A stretch of DNA of 64,000 nt from DAHUYF01 sp052143095 (GCA_052143095.1 JBKQTR010000269.1:13646-77645), one strand, 5' to 3'. Numbered from the stretch's first letter, positions 34,312 through 44,151 are shown. The notes: a model not told the origin generated them from the letters alone. Made by a program: numbers and translations.

Positions 34312-36897
34312 ATGGCAGTCCGAGCATCAAGCCTCGACACCGGGGTGCGGCGCTGGGCGCCGGCCCTGGTCGCCGCCGTCGCCGGTCTCACCTTCACGGC
34401 GCTGATCGGGCTTGTCTCGAGCGCGTCGCCGATGGCGCTGGCGATCGGCCTGGCGGTCACTTTGTTGGTCGCCTGGGCCGCTTGGCGCGAGCGCGGCCGC
34501 CGGCTCGAGAGCGAGACGATGGCATCGCGGCGCATGGCGGAGCTGCAGCGCCAGGTCGAGGCATACGACCGCGCCGAAGCCCGGTTCCGCGATTTCGCCG
34601 AAATCGCTTCCGACTGGCTGTGGGAAACCGACGCCGAGCATCGCTTCACCTATGTCTCGGAGAATGTCGCGGGCGGCTCCGGGATACCGGCCGCCGCTTA
34701 TATGGGCAAGCGTCGCAGCGATCCCGCCACCTTGAGCGTCGATGCCGAAACGGCGCGCGGCTTCGCCGCTGACATGGAAGCACGGCTGGCCTTCAAGGAC
34801 CGCATCACGCGGCGCATCCGCGCCGACGGATCGGTCTGGTACGCCAAGACGAGCGCCACGCCGGTCTTTGCCGCGGACGGCACGTTCCAGGGTTATCGCG
34901 GCGTCTCGACCAATGTCACGGCCGAAGTGACGGCGCAGGCGGCGGCCGAAGCCGCGCATAAGCGGCTGGTGGAAGCGATCGAGATCCTGCCCGCCGGCAT
35001 CATGATCTACGACCGCGACGACCGGCTGGTGCTGGCCAATGCTCGGGTGCGCGAGATGTTCCCGCGCGGCAAGGGCTTCTTCGAGCCCGGCACGACGCGC
35101 CAGGCGCAGCTCGAATTCGCCATCCAGGCGGGCGTCATCCCGGTCGCGCCCGAGCGCGCCGAGGCCTGGGTGCGCGACCGCATGGCGACCTTCCGCGTCT
35201 CGCCCGCGGCGCTCATCATGCCGTTCACCGACGGACGCTGGTTCCAGCATATCGGCCGCAAGACCGCCGATGGCGGCACCATCAGCGTGCTCATCGACGT
35301 CACCGAGCTGAAGCGCGGCGAGCAGGAGCTGCGCCAGGCCAAGCGCCAGTCCGACGAATCCCTGGCGCTGCTCGACACGCTGCAATCGGCCGCGCCGATC
35401 GGCTTTGCCTTCATCGATCGCGAGTTCCGCCATGTCCGCGTCAACGAGGCGCTCGCCGCCATCAACGGGCTGTCGGCGCGCGAGCATATCGGCCGCACGG
35501 TGGAGGAGGTGGTTCCCGATCTCTGGCCGCAGGTCGGACCGATCTGCGCGCGGGTGCTGGCGGAGCAGCTTCCGGTGCTCAACGTCGAGATCAGCGGCGA
35601 GACGCCGGCGAAGCGCGGCGATCTGCGCCATTGGCTCGCGACCTTCTATCCCGTCCGCGTCGGCGGGGGCGTCATCGGCGTCGGCATGGTCGCGATCGAG
35701 GTGAGCGAGCAGCGACGCATGGAGGCGCAGCTGCGCCAGGCGCAAAAGATGGAGGCGATCGGCAACCTCACCGGCGGGCTGGCGCATGATTTCAACAACC
35801 TGCTCGGCGTCGTCATCGGCAATCTCGACCTGCTGTGCGAGACCGAGGGGGTCGGCGCGGAGGTTCTCGAGCTTGCCGGCGAGGCGAGAGACGCGTCGCT
35901 GCGCGGCGCCGATCTGACGCGCCGGCTGCTCGCCTTCGCGCGCCGCCAGCCGCTGCAGCCGCGCCGCGTCGAGGCCAACGATCTCGTCACCGGCGCCGTC
36001 AAGCTGCTGAGCCGGCTGCTCGGCGAGGCCGTCGAGATCTCGCTCGACCTCGCCCCGGAGCTCTGGCCGGTGGTGGTCGATGCGGCGCAGCTCGAGGCCA
36101 GCCTCGCCAACCTCGCGACCAACGCCCGCGACGCCATGCCCGCCGGCGGCAGCCTCGCCATCGCGACGCGCAACCGCGTGCTCGATGTCGGCTATGTCGC
36201 CGAGCACCCTTATGTGGTCGAGGGCGATTACGTGCTGATCGAGGTCAGCGACACCGGCAGCGGCATGCCGCCCGAGGTGTTGAGCCGCGTCTTCGAGCCG
36301 TTCTTCACCACCAAGGAGCAGGGCAGGGGCACCGGGCTCGGCCTCAGCATGGTGTTCGGCTTCATGAAGCAGTCAGGCGGCCATATCACCGTCTACAGCG
36401 AGGTTGGCGTCGGCAGCACCATCCGGCTCTATTTTCCGCGCGCCGACGGCGGCGTGGCGGCGGAGGAGCTGCGGCTCGAGGAGCCGGCGCTGCGCGGCAA
36501 CGACGAGGTGGTGCTCGTGGTCGAGGACAACGCGGCGCTGCGGCGCGTGGCGGTACGCCAGCTCGCCGAGCTCGGCTATCGCGTGCGCGAGGCCGACAGC
36601 GCGCATGCCGCGATCGAGGCGATCGCCGTCGACGCCGCGGTCAATGTGCTGTTTACCGACGTGATCATGCCCGGCGGCATGGACGGCCGCCAGCTCGCCG
36701 AGATCGTGGCGCGGCGCTGGCCGCACATCAAGGCGCTGCTGACCTCGGGTTTCCCCGGCAGCATGGTCAATGGCGGCCGCGAGTTGGCGGCGAAGGTGCG
36801 GATATTGAGCAAGCCCTATCGCAAGGATCAGCTCGCGCGCGCCTTGCGCGAGGTGATCGAGCGCGAGACGGGCGGGTCCGGCGAGCCGGCGGAATAA
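34312..36897 (+). CDS. PAS-domain hybrid histidine kinase
   Basis: 861 aa. Two membrane helices at the N-terminus (about 12-60), three PAS modules (about 85-210 with the opening RFRDFAEIASDWLWETDAEH; about 220-340; about 345-470), HisKA with His492 (TGGLAHDFNNLL), HATPase_c (NARDAMPAGG; DTGSGM; GRGTGLGLSMVFG), and a receiver with acceptor Asp783. Input is probably cytoplasmic through the PAS domains, such as redox or a small ligand. It shares an operon with a stand-alone receiver gene 10 bp downstream, a likely phosphorelay partner. The kinase core is like that of the kinase at 770-2872. Confidence 0.95.
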   Translation: MAVRASSLDTGVRRWAPALVAAVAGLTFTALIGLVSSASPMALAIGLAVTLLVAWAAWRERGRRLESETMASRRMAELQRQVEAYDRAEARFRDFAEIASDWLWETDAEHRFTYVSENVAGGSGIPAAAYMGKRRSDPATLSVDAETARGFAADMEARLAFKDRITRRIRADGSVWYAKTSATPVFAADGTFQGYRGVSTNVTAEVTAQAAAEAAHKRLVEAIEILPAGIMIYDRDDRLVLANARVREMFPRGKGFFEPGTTRQAQLEFAIQAGVIPVAPERAEAWVRDRMATFRVSPAALIMPFTDGRWFQHIGRKTADGGTISVLIDVTELKRGEQELRQAKRQSDESLALLDTLQSAAPIGFAFIDREFRHVRVNEALAAINGLSAREHIGRTVEEVVPDLWPQVGPICARVLAEQLPVLNVEISGETPAKRGDLRHWLATFYPVRVGGGVIGVGMVAIEVSEQRRMEAQLRQAQKMEAIGNLTGGLAHDFNNLLGVVIGNLDLLCETEGVGAEVLELAGEARDASLRGADLTRRLLAFARRQPLQPRRVEANDLVTGAVKLLSRLLGEAVEISLDLAPELWPVVVDAAQLEASLANLATNARDAMPAGGSLAIATRNRVLDVGYVAEHPYVVEGDYVLIEVSDTGSGMPPEVLSRVFEPFFTTKEQGRGTGLGLSMVFGFMKQSGGHITVYSEVGVGSTIRLYFPRADGGVAAEELRLEEPALRGNDEVVLVVEDNAALRRVAVRQLAELGYRVREADSAHAAIEAIAVDAAVNVLFTDVIMPGGMDGRQLAEIVARRWPHIKALLTSGFPGSMVNGGRELAAKVRILSKPYRKDQLARALREVIERETGGSGEPAE

Positions 36898-36907
36898 GGA
36901 GAACAGG

Positions 36908-37276
36908 ATGGCGGTGGTAATGGTAATCGACGACGATGCGGCGCTCCGGCGCCTCATCGTGCGCGCGCTTGGCGCCGGCGGCCATGAGGTGATCGAGGCG
37001 GAAGACGGCACCGACGCGCTGGCGCTGCTGGAGCAGCATCGCCCGGCCCTCATCATCACCGATATCCTGATGCCGAAGACGGAAGGCATCGAGACCATCA
37101 ACAAGGTCAAGGATCGCTTTCCCGGCATCAAGATCATCGCCATGTCCGGCGGCGGCATGTCGCGCAACCTCATGTTCCTCGATATCGCCCGCGCCATCGG
37201 CGCCGAGGAGACCTTGGCGAAGCCGTTCCGCCCGGCCAAGCTGGTGGCCGCCGTCAAGCGGCTGCTCGGCGAGTGA
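36908..37276 (+). CDS. Single-domain response regulator
   Basis: 122 aa, receiver only: acidic pocket Asp8-Asp10 (VIDDDAALRR), acceptor Asp52 (ITDILMPKTEG) and Lys105 (AKPFRP). No output domain, so it acts as a phosphate shuttle or by protein contact. AAGGAG lies a few bases before the ATG. It follows the PAS hybrid kinase by 10 bp, which is its probable phosphodonor. A chemoreceptor gene lies just beyond on the other strand, but no CheA/CheY context is present. Confidence 0.95.
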   Translation: MAVVMVIDDDAALRRLIVRALGAGGHEVIEAEDGTDALALLEQHRPALIITDILMPKTEGIETINKVKDRFPGIKIIAMSGGGMSRNLMFLDIARAIGAEETLAKPFRPAKLVAAVKRLLGE

Positions 37277-37308
37277 AGCACCGTCCCGAACCATCGGAGT
37301 CCTAAGGC

Positions 37309-37653
37309 ATGATTGTCATCGTTCTGGCGCTGGCCGGCGCCACGCTGATCGCCGCTCCCGATAGCGGCTCCGACAAGTATCATCCGGATGCCGCGGGCGC
37401 GGCGCAGCAGCGCCTGGCGCAGGCGGGCGAGGTGCTGGGCGCGGCCTGGATGTGCCCGGCGATCGACCGCACGCGGCTGCAGGCGGCGATGCGCAAGGTC
37501 GAGGCGATGATCGACCGCGGCGTCGACGACAACAAGCAATACTACGCCGCGCACAACAACCTCGACAAAGGCATCGACCGGGGGAAGCACGAGAGCGATT
37601 GTCGCCGTGCCGAGGCCGCGCTCGGCGATCTCGAGAAACAACTCGGGCCGTAG
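37309..37653 (+). CDS. Small secreted hypothetical protein
   Basis: 114 aa. A short hydrophobic leader (IVIVLALAGATLIAAPDSG) suggests export. The mature part is helical and contains two Cys (WMCPAIDRT and ESDCRRAEA) that could form a disulfide, plus a YYAAHNNLDKGIDRGKHE segment. No family is recognised. It follows the receiver gene by 32 bp on the same strand and may belong to that operon. Convergent with the chemoreceptor gene, 15 bp away. Confidence 0.7.
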   Translation: MIVIVLALAGATLIAAPDSGSDKYHPDAAGAAQQRLAQAGEVLGAAWMCPAIDRTRLQAAMRKVEAMIDRGVDDNKQYYAAHNNLDKGIDRGKHESDCRRAEAALGDLEKQLGP

Positions 37654-37668
37654 CCCGGCCGCTGCCGC

Positions 37669-39723
37669 TCAGGCCGCCTTGACGCCGGTGAGGAAGCTGC
37701 CGACCTCGCCGTTGAGCGTGTCGGCCTGCTGCGACAGCGCGCCGGCGGCCGACAGCACATGCGCCGCCGCCGTGCCGGTCTTGGCCGCCGCCTCGCTGAC
37801 GCGGACGATGCGCTGCGACACCTCGTCGGTGCCGCCGGCGGCGCGCTGGATGTTGCTGGCGATCTCCCGCGTGGCCGCGCCCTGCTGCTCGATCGCCGAG
37901 GAGATGGCGAGCGCGATGTCGTTGGCCTCGGTGATAAGCCGCGCCACGTCCGAGATCGCCGCCACGGCATCGCGCGTCGCGGACTGGATATGGGCGACCT
38001 GGGCGCTGATCTCCTCGGTCGCCTTGGCGGTCTGGCCGGCGAGGCCCTTGACTTCGGATGCTACCACGGCGAAGCCCTTGCCGGCATCGCCGGCGCGAGC
38101 CGCCTCGATGGTGGCGTTGAGGGCGAGCAGATTGGTCTGGCTGGCGACGTCGGCGATGAGGCCCACCACCTCGCCGATCTTGCGCGCGCCCTCGGCGAGG
38201 TCGCGCACGACGCGGTCGGTGCTCTCGGCGCGCGACGCGGCCTGGCCGGAGACCTCGGTCGAGCGGGTCACCTGCTTGCTGATCTCGGCGATCGAGGCGG
38301 AGAGCTCTTCGGCGGCACTGGCCACCGTCTGCACGTTGCCGCTCGCCTGCTGCGCCGAAGCGGCGACGTTTGCGGCGCCTTGGTCGCTGTCGCCGGCATG
38401 GCGCGAGAGCTCGTCGGCCGTGGTCGAGAGATCGGAAGCCGACGCGGTGAGCGTGCCGATGACCTCGCCGATCCGCGCCTCGAAACCGGCGGTGAGCGCG
38501 CGCAGCTGCTCGACGCGCCGCTCCTTGGCCTGTTGCTCCGCCGCCTGCTCGCGCGTCAACCGCGCGGCGGTGGCGAGCCCGTCGCGGAAGATGAGCAGCG
38601 CCCGCGCCATGGCGCCGATCTCGTCGCTGCGCTCGGCATGCGGCACCGCCACCTCGAGCTCCTGGCGCGCGATGCGCGTCATCGCCTCGGTGAGGCTCGC
38701 GAGCATGCGGCGGATGGCGCGCGCCACCCAGCGGCTCGCGCCGAGGCTGAGGAGGATCACGAGCAGCGCCAGCGCGCTGTAGCCGAGCATGGCGTCATAG
38801 GCCTGGTCGCGCAGTGCCGCGGCTCTGGTGGCGAGCAGCGCCGCGGTGTCCTGGATGAAGCGGTCGATCACCTGGCTCTTCTCCTTGAGACCGGCATCCA
38901 GCATCGGTGTCAGCCCGGCATCGACCGGCGTGCCGCCGACGACGCCGACGAGAGCGGGCAGCGCCGCGGCCATGCTCTTGGACGACGCCGCCTCGGCGAT
39001 GGCCTGCCAGCGCTGGGCGGTCTCGCCGGTGGCCAGCAGCGCGATCTCGTTGCCGAAATACTCCTGCTGCAGCCAGCCGCGCATCAGCCAGTCGAGATCG
39101 ATCAGGTTGATGCTGCCGCTCTTCGCCGTCTGGAGCGCGAGACGGCCGGCGCCGATCAGCCCCTCGCGCACCCAGAGCGCATCGTGCAGCGCCAATCCCA
39201 GCCGCATGATCTCAGGGCTGGTGCTCTCGCCGGCGATGCGGCCGACGACCACCGCCGAGCGCAGCGCCAGCGGCGCCAGCACCGTGCGCGGCGCGTCCTC
39301 GGGGCCGGGGCGGCGCGTGTCGATGCGCTGGCGGAATTCCTTCAACGCCTGCCAGCTTCGGTCGATGAAGCGGATATCGTCGAGCACCGCAGCGGAGGCG
39401 CTGTCGAGCCCGGCAGCGGCCTCGTCGATCGCGGTCACCGTCGCGTCGGTAACCCGGCGCTGCGCCTCGAGGTCGGCCGGCCGGCCGGAATCGTAAGCGG
39501 CGATATAGGCGTTCGTCGCCACCGCTTCGCGCGGAATCTGCGAGGCGAGAAGGCCGGCCGCCGAGGCGACCCGCGCCAGGCGCGCGGCGCGATCGGCCTC
39601 GCCGTAGCGCGTTGCGCTCTGATACGCCATCACCAGCGCCAGCGCGATCAAGGGAAGAGTGGCGGCGGCGCTGACAAGCAACAGCAGACGCGACAGCGTC
39701 AGCCGCGTGGCGGAAGTCGACAT
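37669..39723 (-). CDS. Methyl-accepting chemotaxis protein
   Basis: 684 aa from ATG 39723, which opens a membrane segment (about 12-33). A long, mostly helical periplasmic sensor (about 35-320), second membrane segment, HAMP and the cytoplasmic signalling hairpin follow. The invariant tip reads QTNLLALNATIEAARAGDAG and GFAVVASEVKGLAGQTAKAT. It relays ligand signals to CheA/CheW, none of which are in this window. The sensor is not a recognised Cache domain; a four-helix or NIT-like fold is possible. Ends at TGA close to the small secreted protein gene. Confidence 0.95.
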   Translation of the reverse strand: MSTSATRLTLSRLLLLVSAAATLPLIALALVMAYQSATRYGEADRAARLARVASAAGLLASQIPREAVATNAYIAAYDSGRPADLEAQRRVTDATVTAIDEAAAGLDSASAAVLDDIRFIDRSWQALKEFRQRIDTRRPGPEDAPRTVLAPLALRSAVVVGRIAGESTSPEIMRLGLALHDALWVREGLIGAGRLALQTAKSGSINLIDLDWLMRGWLQQEYFGNEIALLATGETAQRWQAIAEAASSKSMAAALPALVGVVGGTPVDAGLTPMLDAGLKEKSQVIDRFIQDTAALLATRAAALRDQAYDAMLGYSALALLVILLSLGASRWVARAIRRMLASLTEAMTRIARQELEVAVPHAERSDEIGAMARALLIFRDGLATAARLTREQAAEQQAKERRVEQLRALTAGFEARIGEVIGTLTASASDLSTTADELSRHAGDSDQGAANVAASAQQASGNVQTVASAAEELSASIAEISKQVTRSTEVSGQAASRAESTDRVVRDLAEGARKIGEVVGLIADVASQTNLLALNATIEAARAGDAGKGFAVVASEVKGLAGQTAKATEEISAQVAHIQSATRDAVAAISDVARLITEANDIALAISSAIEQQGAATREIASNIQRAAGGTDEVSQRIVRVSEAAAKTGTAAAHVLSAAGALSQQADTLNGEVGSFLTGVKAA

Positions 39724-39979
39724 CGGTCTGCCTCTGGCCAAATTGGGTAAGAGCTTCCCCGACCGGCATTGAGGAAGCGTTAATTGGCGCCGCCGGCGGC
39801 CTGGTCGACTAGAGCTCTCTCTCGCCGGCGCGCAGGGCTGTCCGGGGAAGAAATGAATGCGCGGTGCAAACCTGCACCGGCAGACTCGCATTCGTCGTCA
39901 TGGTCGGGCTTGGCCGCGCAGGGCCGGCATGACGATGGCGAATTGCAATGGATGCCGCGCCCGGTCTTCGGGACACGTC

Positions 39980-40315
39980 CTAATCCGCGAGCCCCATGAC
40001 GAAGGTCAAGGCGACATTGAGCCGCGCCATCTCCGCGGCGCCGAGACGGCCGATCCGCCGACCGATCCGCTCGCGCCGGATAGTAACGGGCTTATCGGCC
40101 ATCACTTGTGACCGCGCGCGCAGTCCGTTCTGCGCGGTCGGATCGACAGTGACGCGGACAGCGGGGGCATCTACCACGTCGGATGTCATCTGGCAGACGA
40201 TCACTGACGGGTGGCTCTCGCGAAACGCGTCCGTCTGCACGGGGACGGCTGGTCGCGGCTTGCCATGGTCGCCTGCCGCCGCGACCGTCACCACGTCACC
40301 GCGCGTCATCGGCAT
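39980..40315 (-). CDS. mazF: MazF/PemK-family toxin
   Basis: 111 aa. Pattern RGDVVTVAAAGDHGKPRPAV at the N-terminus, VIVCQMTSDVVDAP in the middle and a C-terminal ARLNVALTFVMGLAD helix is that of the MazF endoribonuclease fold. It would cleave mRNA at short sequences unless bound by its antitoxin. Its start lies inside the 3' end of the antitoxin gene (20-nt overlap). In-frame ATGs at 40315 and 40309 are both possible. Confidence 0.9.
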   Translation of the reverse strand: MPMTRGDVVTVAAAGDHGKPRPAVPVQTDAFRESHPSVIVCQMTSDVVDAPAVRVTVDPTAQNGLRARSQVMADKPVTIRRERIGRRIGRLGAAEMARLNVALTFVMGLAD

Positions 40316-40508
40316 CGAGTTCGGAGACCGCTTCGATCCATGCCAGCGCGTCGCGCTCGCTGTCCGGCCTGAGACGCGCTACCTGCTTGGCGATCCGGCG
40401 TCGGACGGTCTTCGAGCGGGCATCGGGCACGATCAGGCGCAACTCGCGCAAGCCTTGCATGCGCCGCGGCGCGCGCATCATCTTCATTCGCTCCGATGGC
40501 GCCGCCAT
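40296..40508 (-). CDS. Antitoxin, MazE-like (DUF3018 type)
   Basis: 70 aa from ATG 40508 with AGAAGG just upstream. The basic N-terminus and the segment LRELRLIVPDARSKTVRRRI match the DUF3018 antitoxins that pair with MazF, rather than classical AbrB-fold MazE. The acidic C-terminus (ALAWIEAVSELDADDAR) probably wraps the toxin. Overlaps mazF by 20 nt, so the pair is cotranscribed and probably self-repressed through repeats at 40527-40549. Confidence 0.85.
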   Translation of the reverse strand: MAAPSERMKMMRAPRRMQGLRELRLIVPDARSKTVRRRIAKQVARLRPDSERDALAWIEAVSELDADDAR

Positions 40509-40526
40509 ACCTTCTCTCCAACTTCG

Positions 40527-40549
40527 GTAACGCGTCACATAGTAACGCG
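40527..40549. promoter_or_regulatory. Direct repeats GTAACGCG upstream of the mazEF-type pair
   Basis: Two copies of GTAACGCG, at 40527-40534 and 40542-40549, 15 bp apart and 19 bp before the antitoxin start. The first copy is also part of an imperfect palindrome GTAACGCGTCAC. Typical placement for antitoxin autorepression; inference. Confidence 0.4.
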
Positions 40550-40955
40550 CCGGGTACTCAGGCGCGTCGTTCTATGGCCCTCTGTTCGCGTTCCTCGGCC
40601 GGTGCAGCCCGCAATGCTGCTATGCAAGAGAGCGGGTTGCCGGCCGTCGATCCCATCGGAAGCGCCCCGCCAAGCGCTCTATAGTTGAGATAATACTATA
40701 TGATGATCACATAACTATCTGGTTGAGCTATATAATATTTCTGAAATCATATAGCTAAATTCTCCGACGGCGAGAGCATCTTACGCATCGCCGCCCCATT
40801 GCGGAGCCCGCGGTCGATACCCAATTGTGCGGCGCAACAGAAGATGCGTGGGCGGTACCTTGCCTAGAATAGGGAGGTCGGCACAGTCGCGATTGTGGCG
40901 TGGCTGATGCTCGGCCTAAAGGTTTGCTTCGGTCAGCCGGGGAAAGCTGCTCGCC
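40550..40955. other. Gap upstream of the RND operon containing an AT-rich island
   Basis: 406 bases with no gene. Positions 40681-40760 are strikingly AT-rich for this chromosome and hold a perfect inverted repeat AGCTATAT...ATATAGCT (40726-40733 and 40749-40756) and an ATAGTT...AACTAT pair (40681-40686 and 40713-40718). TATAAT occurs at 40731-40736, but no good -35 lies at the right distance. This is the probable control region of the RND operon starting at 40956. Confidence 0.5.
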
Positions 40956-43900
40956 ATGTGGATTGTTCGCCTCGCGTTGGACCGGCCTTATACCTTCGTC
41001 GTGCTGGCCCTGCTCATCCTGCTGGCCAGCCCGCTGGTGGTGCTGCGCACGCCGACCGACATCTTCCCCAACATCAACATTCCCGTCATCGCCGTCGGCT
41101 GGACCTATACGGGCCTCAACCCGGAGGAGATGGAAGGCCGGCTGACCACGGTCTACGAACGGGTGCTGACCACGCTCGTCGACAACATCGAGCACATCGA
41201 ATCCACGACATATAACGGCACCGCCATCGTCCGGATCTTTCTGCAGCCCGGCGCCAGCCTCGATACCGCCAACGCGCAGGTCACCGCCGCATCGCAAACC
41301 ATTCTGCGGCAATTGCCACCGGGCACCACGCCGCCGCTGGTCCTGAACTACAGCGCCTCGAGCGTGCCCATCCTCCAGCTCGGCCTCTCGGGCCAGGGGC
41401 TGTCGGAAGCGCAGCTCAATGATCTCGCGCTGAACTTCCTGCGCACGCAGCTGGTGACCGTGCCCGGTGCCGTCGTGCCCTATCCCTATGGTGGCAAGCA
41501 GCGCGAGGTGATGATCAATCTCGATCCGCGGCTGCTGCAGCAGAAGGGACTGTCGCCCGGCGACGTCCTTGCCGCGCTCGCCAAGCAGAACCTGGTGCTG
41601 CCGTCGGGAACGGCGAAAATCTCCGAGTTCGAATACGACATCCGCGTCAACGGCAGCCCGACCACCATCCAGCAGCTCGGCGATCTCCCGATCAAGCTGG
41701 TCGACAACGCCACGCTCTATCTGCGCGACGTCGCGACGGTCAGCGACGGCTTCGCGCCGCAGACCAACATCGCCCGGCAGGACGGGCAGCGCGGCGTGCT
41801 GGTCAGCATCCTCAAGGCCGGCAATGCCTCGACGCTCAACGTCGTCTCCGGCATCCGCAACCTGCTGGGGCGCGTCAGCCAGACCCTGCCGCCGGAGCTG
41901 AGGATCCAGCCCCTGGCCGATCAATCGATCTTCGTGCGCGCCGCCATCAGCGGGGTGGTGCGCGAGGGCGTCATCGCCGCCGGTCTCACTGCGGCGATGA
42001 TCCTGCTGTTCCTCGGCAGCTGGCGCAGCACGCTGATCATCGCGGTGTCGATCCCGCTGTCGATCTTGACCTCGATCATCGTCCTGAGCTTCCTCGGGCA
42101 GACCATCAACATCATGACGCTCGGCGGGTTGGCGCTCGCCGTCGGCATCCTGGTCGACGACGCCACCGTCACGATCGAGAACATGGAGCGGTATCTCGAG
42201 GAAGGGCATGGGCTGCACGACGCGATCCTCGCCGGCGCGTCGCAGATTGCCGTGCCGGCGCTGGTCTCGACGCTGTGCATCTGCATCGTCTTCGTGCCGA
42301 TGTTCCTGCTGGGCGGCGTCGCACGCTATCTCTTCGTGCCGCTGGCGGAGGCAGTGGTCTTCGCCATGCTCGCCTCCTATGTGCTGTCGCGCACGCTGGT
42401 GCCGACCATGGCCATGTACCTGCTGCGCGCCAAGGCGCATCACGCCGGGCCCTCGCGCAATCCCTGGGTGCTTTTCCAGCGCGGCTTCGAGCATCGCTTC
42501 GAGCGGGCGCGCAAGGCCTATGGCGGGTTGCTCACGGTTCTGGTCCGGCGGCGGCGGCTGTTCATTCCGGCGTTTCTCGGCGGCGGCCTCGCCGTCCTGC
42601 TGCTGCTCCCCTGGCTCGGCCAGGATTTCTTCCCGACGACCGACAGCGGCCAGTTCATTCTGCATCTGCGCGCCAAGACCGGCACGCGCATCGAGGAGAC
42701 GGCGCGCCTGTGCGACCTCGTGGAGGACGCGATCCGGCAGGCGATACCCGCGGGCGAGCGGCAAACCATCACCGACAATATCGGCCTGCCCTACAGCACC
42801 ATCAACCTGACGCATTCGATCTCGGGCATCATCGGCGCCGCCGACGCCGACATCCTGGTGTCGCTCAAGCAGGATCACCGCGCGACGGCCGATTACATCG
42901 CGCAACTGCGCCAGGCCTTGCCAGCGAGGTTTCCTGGCGTGACCTTCTATTTTCTGCCCGCGGACATCGTCACCCAGGTGCTGAATTTCGGCCTGCCGTC
43001 GCCGGTCGATATCCAGATCGAGGGCGCCGACGTCCAGGGCAATCGCCAGGTCGCCGATCGCATCCTCGACGAGATTCGCCATGTGCCGGGCATCGTCGAC
43101 GCCCGGATCCAGCAGGATTTCGACTATCCCGATTTCCAGATCGAGGTCGACCGCACCAAGGCGCAGCAGGCCGGCTTCACCGAGAACGACGTCGCGACCA
43201 GCATCCTCGACACGCTGAGCGGCAGCTTCCAGACGGCACCGATGTTCTTCCTCAACACCAGCAACGGCGTCAACTACAACCTTGCGGCCCAGACGCCGCA
43301 ATACAAGGTGCAGTCGCTGCAGGATCTCCAGAACATCTCGATCACCTCGCCGACGGCGACGCGGCCGGGCGTGCTCGCCGATGTCGCGGCGATCGCGCGG
43401 TCGCAGGAAATGGCCGTGGTCAACCATTACAACATACGCCGCGTCATCGACATCTACGCCTCGGTGCAGGGGCGCGACCTCGGCGCCGCCGGCGGCGAGG
43501 TCAGCCGCATCGTCGCCGCCAACCAGAAGCTGCTGCCGCGCGGCAGCTTCGTCAGCATCCGCGGCCAGCTTCAGACGATGCGGACCTCCTATGTCAACCT
43601 GCTGAGCGGATTGGCATTCTCGATCGTGCTGGTCTATCTGCTCATCGTCGTCAACTTCCAATCCTGGCTTGATCCCTTTATCATCATCACGGCCTTGCCG
43701 GCGGCGCTCGCCGGGATCGTGCTGTGCCTGTTCTTCACGCACACGACGTTGAGCGTGCCGGCGCTGATGGGTGCCATCATGTGCATGGGCGTCGCCACCG
43801 CGAACAGCATCCTCGTCGTCTCCTTTGCCCGCGAGCGCCTGGCGGAGCATGGCGACGCGGTCCGGGCGGCGACCGAAGCCGGCTTCACCCGCTTCCGCCC

Positions 43901-44129
43901 GGTGCTGATGACGGCCTTCGCCATGATCATCGGCATGGTGCCGATGGCGCTGGGTCTGGGCGAGGGCGGCGAGCAGAACGCGCCGCTCGGCCGCGCGGTG
44001 ATCGGCGGCCTGCTGCTGGCCACCGTCGCCACGCTGATGTTCGTCCCCTCGGTCTTCGCGCTGCTGCACAAGCAGCGTCCGCCCGGCGCGCCGCCCGCGG
44101 CCGCCGCCATCGATCATCGCCCGCGTTGA
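40956..44129 (+). CDS. RND-family efflux pump inner-membrane subunit (AcrB/MdtB-like)
   Basis: 1057 aa, the usual HAE1/AcrB length. N-terminal helix (WIVRLALDRPYTFVVLALLI), pore domain (DIFPNINIPVIAVGWTYTGL), and the helix-4 proton-relay aspartates are intact at Asp401-Asp402 (GILVDDATVTIENM). Two sets of six helices flank large periplasmic loops; the second helix block contains MGAIMCMGVATANSILVVSF. It exports drugs or other lipophilic compounds using the proton gradient. First of three genes with its adaptor (22 bp) and outer-membrane factor (overlapping), a complete tripartite pump. No regulator gene is adjacent. Confidence 0.96.
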   Translation: MWIVRLALDRPYTFVVLALLILLASPLVVLRTPTDIFPNINIPVIAVGWTYTGLNPEEMEGRLTTVYERVLTTLVDNIEHIESTTYNGTAIVRIFLQPGASLDTANAQVTAASQTILRQLPPGTTPPLVLNYSASSVPILQLGLSGQGLSEAQLNDLALNFLRTQLVTVPGAVVPYPYGGKQREVMINLDPRLLQQKGLSPGDVLAALAKQNLVLPSGTAKISEFEYDIRVNGSPTTIQQLGDLPIKLVDNATLYLRDVATVSDGFAPQTNIARQDGQRGVLVSILKAGNASTLNVVSGIRNLLGRVSQTLPPELRIQPLADQSIFVRAAISGVVREGVIAAGLTAAMILLFLGSWRSTLIIAVSIPLSILTSIIVLSFLGQTINIMTLGGLALAVGILVDDATVTIENMERYLEEGHGLHDAILAGASQIAVPALVSTLCICIVFVPMFLLGGVARYLFVPLAEAVVFAMLASYVLSRTLVPTMAMYLLRAKAHHAGPSRNPWVLFQRGFEHRFERARKAYGGLLTVLVRRRRLFIPAFLGGGLAVLLLLPWLGQDFFPTTDSGQFILHLRAKTGTRIEETARLCDLVEDAIRQAIPAGERQTITDNIGLPYSTINLTHSISGIIGAADADILVSLKQDHRATADYIAQLRQALPARFPGVTFYFLPADIVTQVLNFGLPSPVDIQIEGADVQGNRQVADRILDEIRHVPGIVDARIQQDFDYPDFQIEVDRTKAQQAGFTENDVATSILDTLSGSFQTAPMFFLNTSNGVNYNLAAQTPQYKVQSLQDLQNISITSPTATRPGVLADVAAIARSQEMAVVNHYNIRRVIDIYASVQGRDLGAAGGEVSRIVAANQKLLPRGSFVSIRGQLQTMRTSYVNLLSGLAFSIVLVYLLIVVNFQSWLDPFIIITALPAALAGIVLCLFFTHTTLSVPALMGAIMCMGVATANSILVVSFARERLAEHGDAVRAATEAGFTRFRPVLMTAFAMIIGMVPMALGLGEGGEQNAPLGRAVIGGLLLATVATLMFVPSVFALLHKQRPPGAPPAAAAIDHRPR

Positions 44130-44151
44130 GGCATCACCGGAGAGCAACGTC

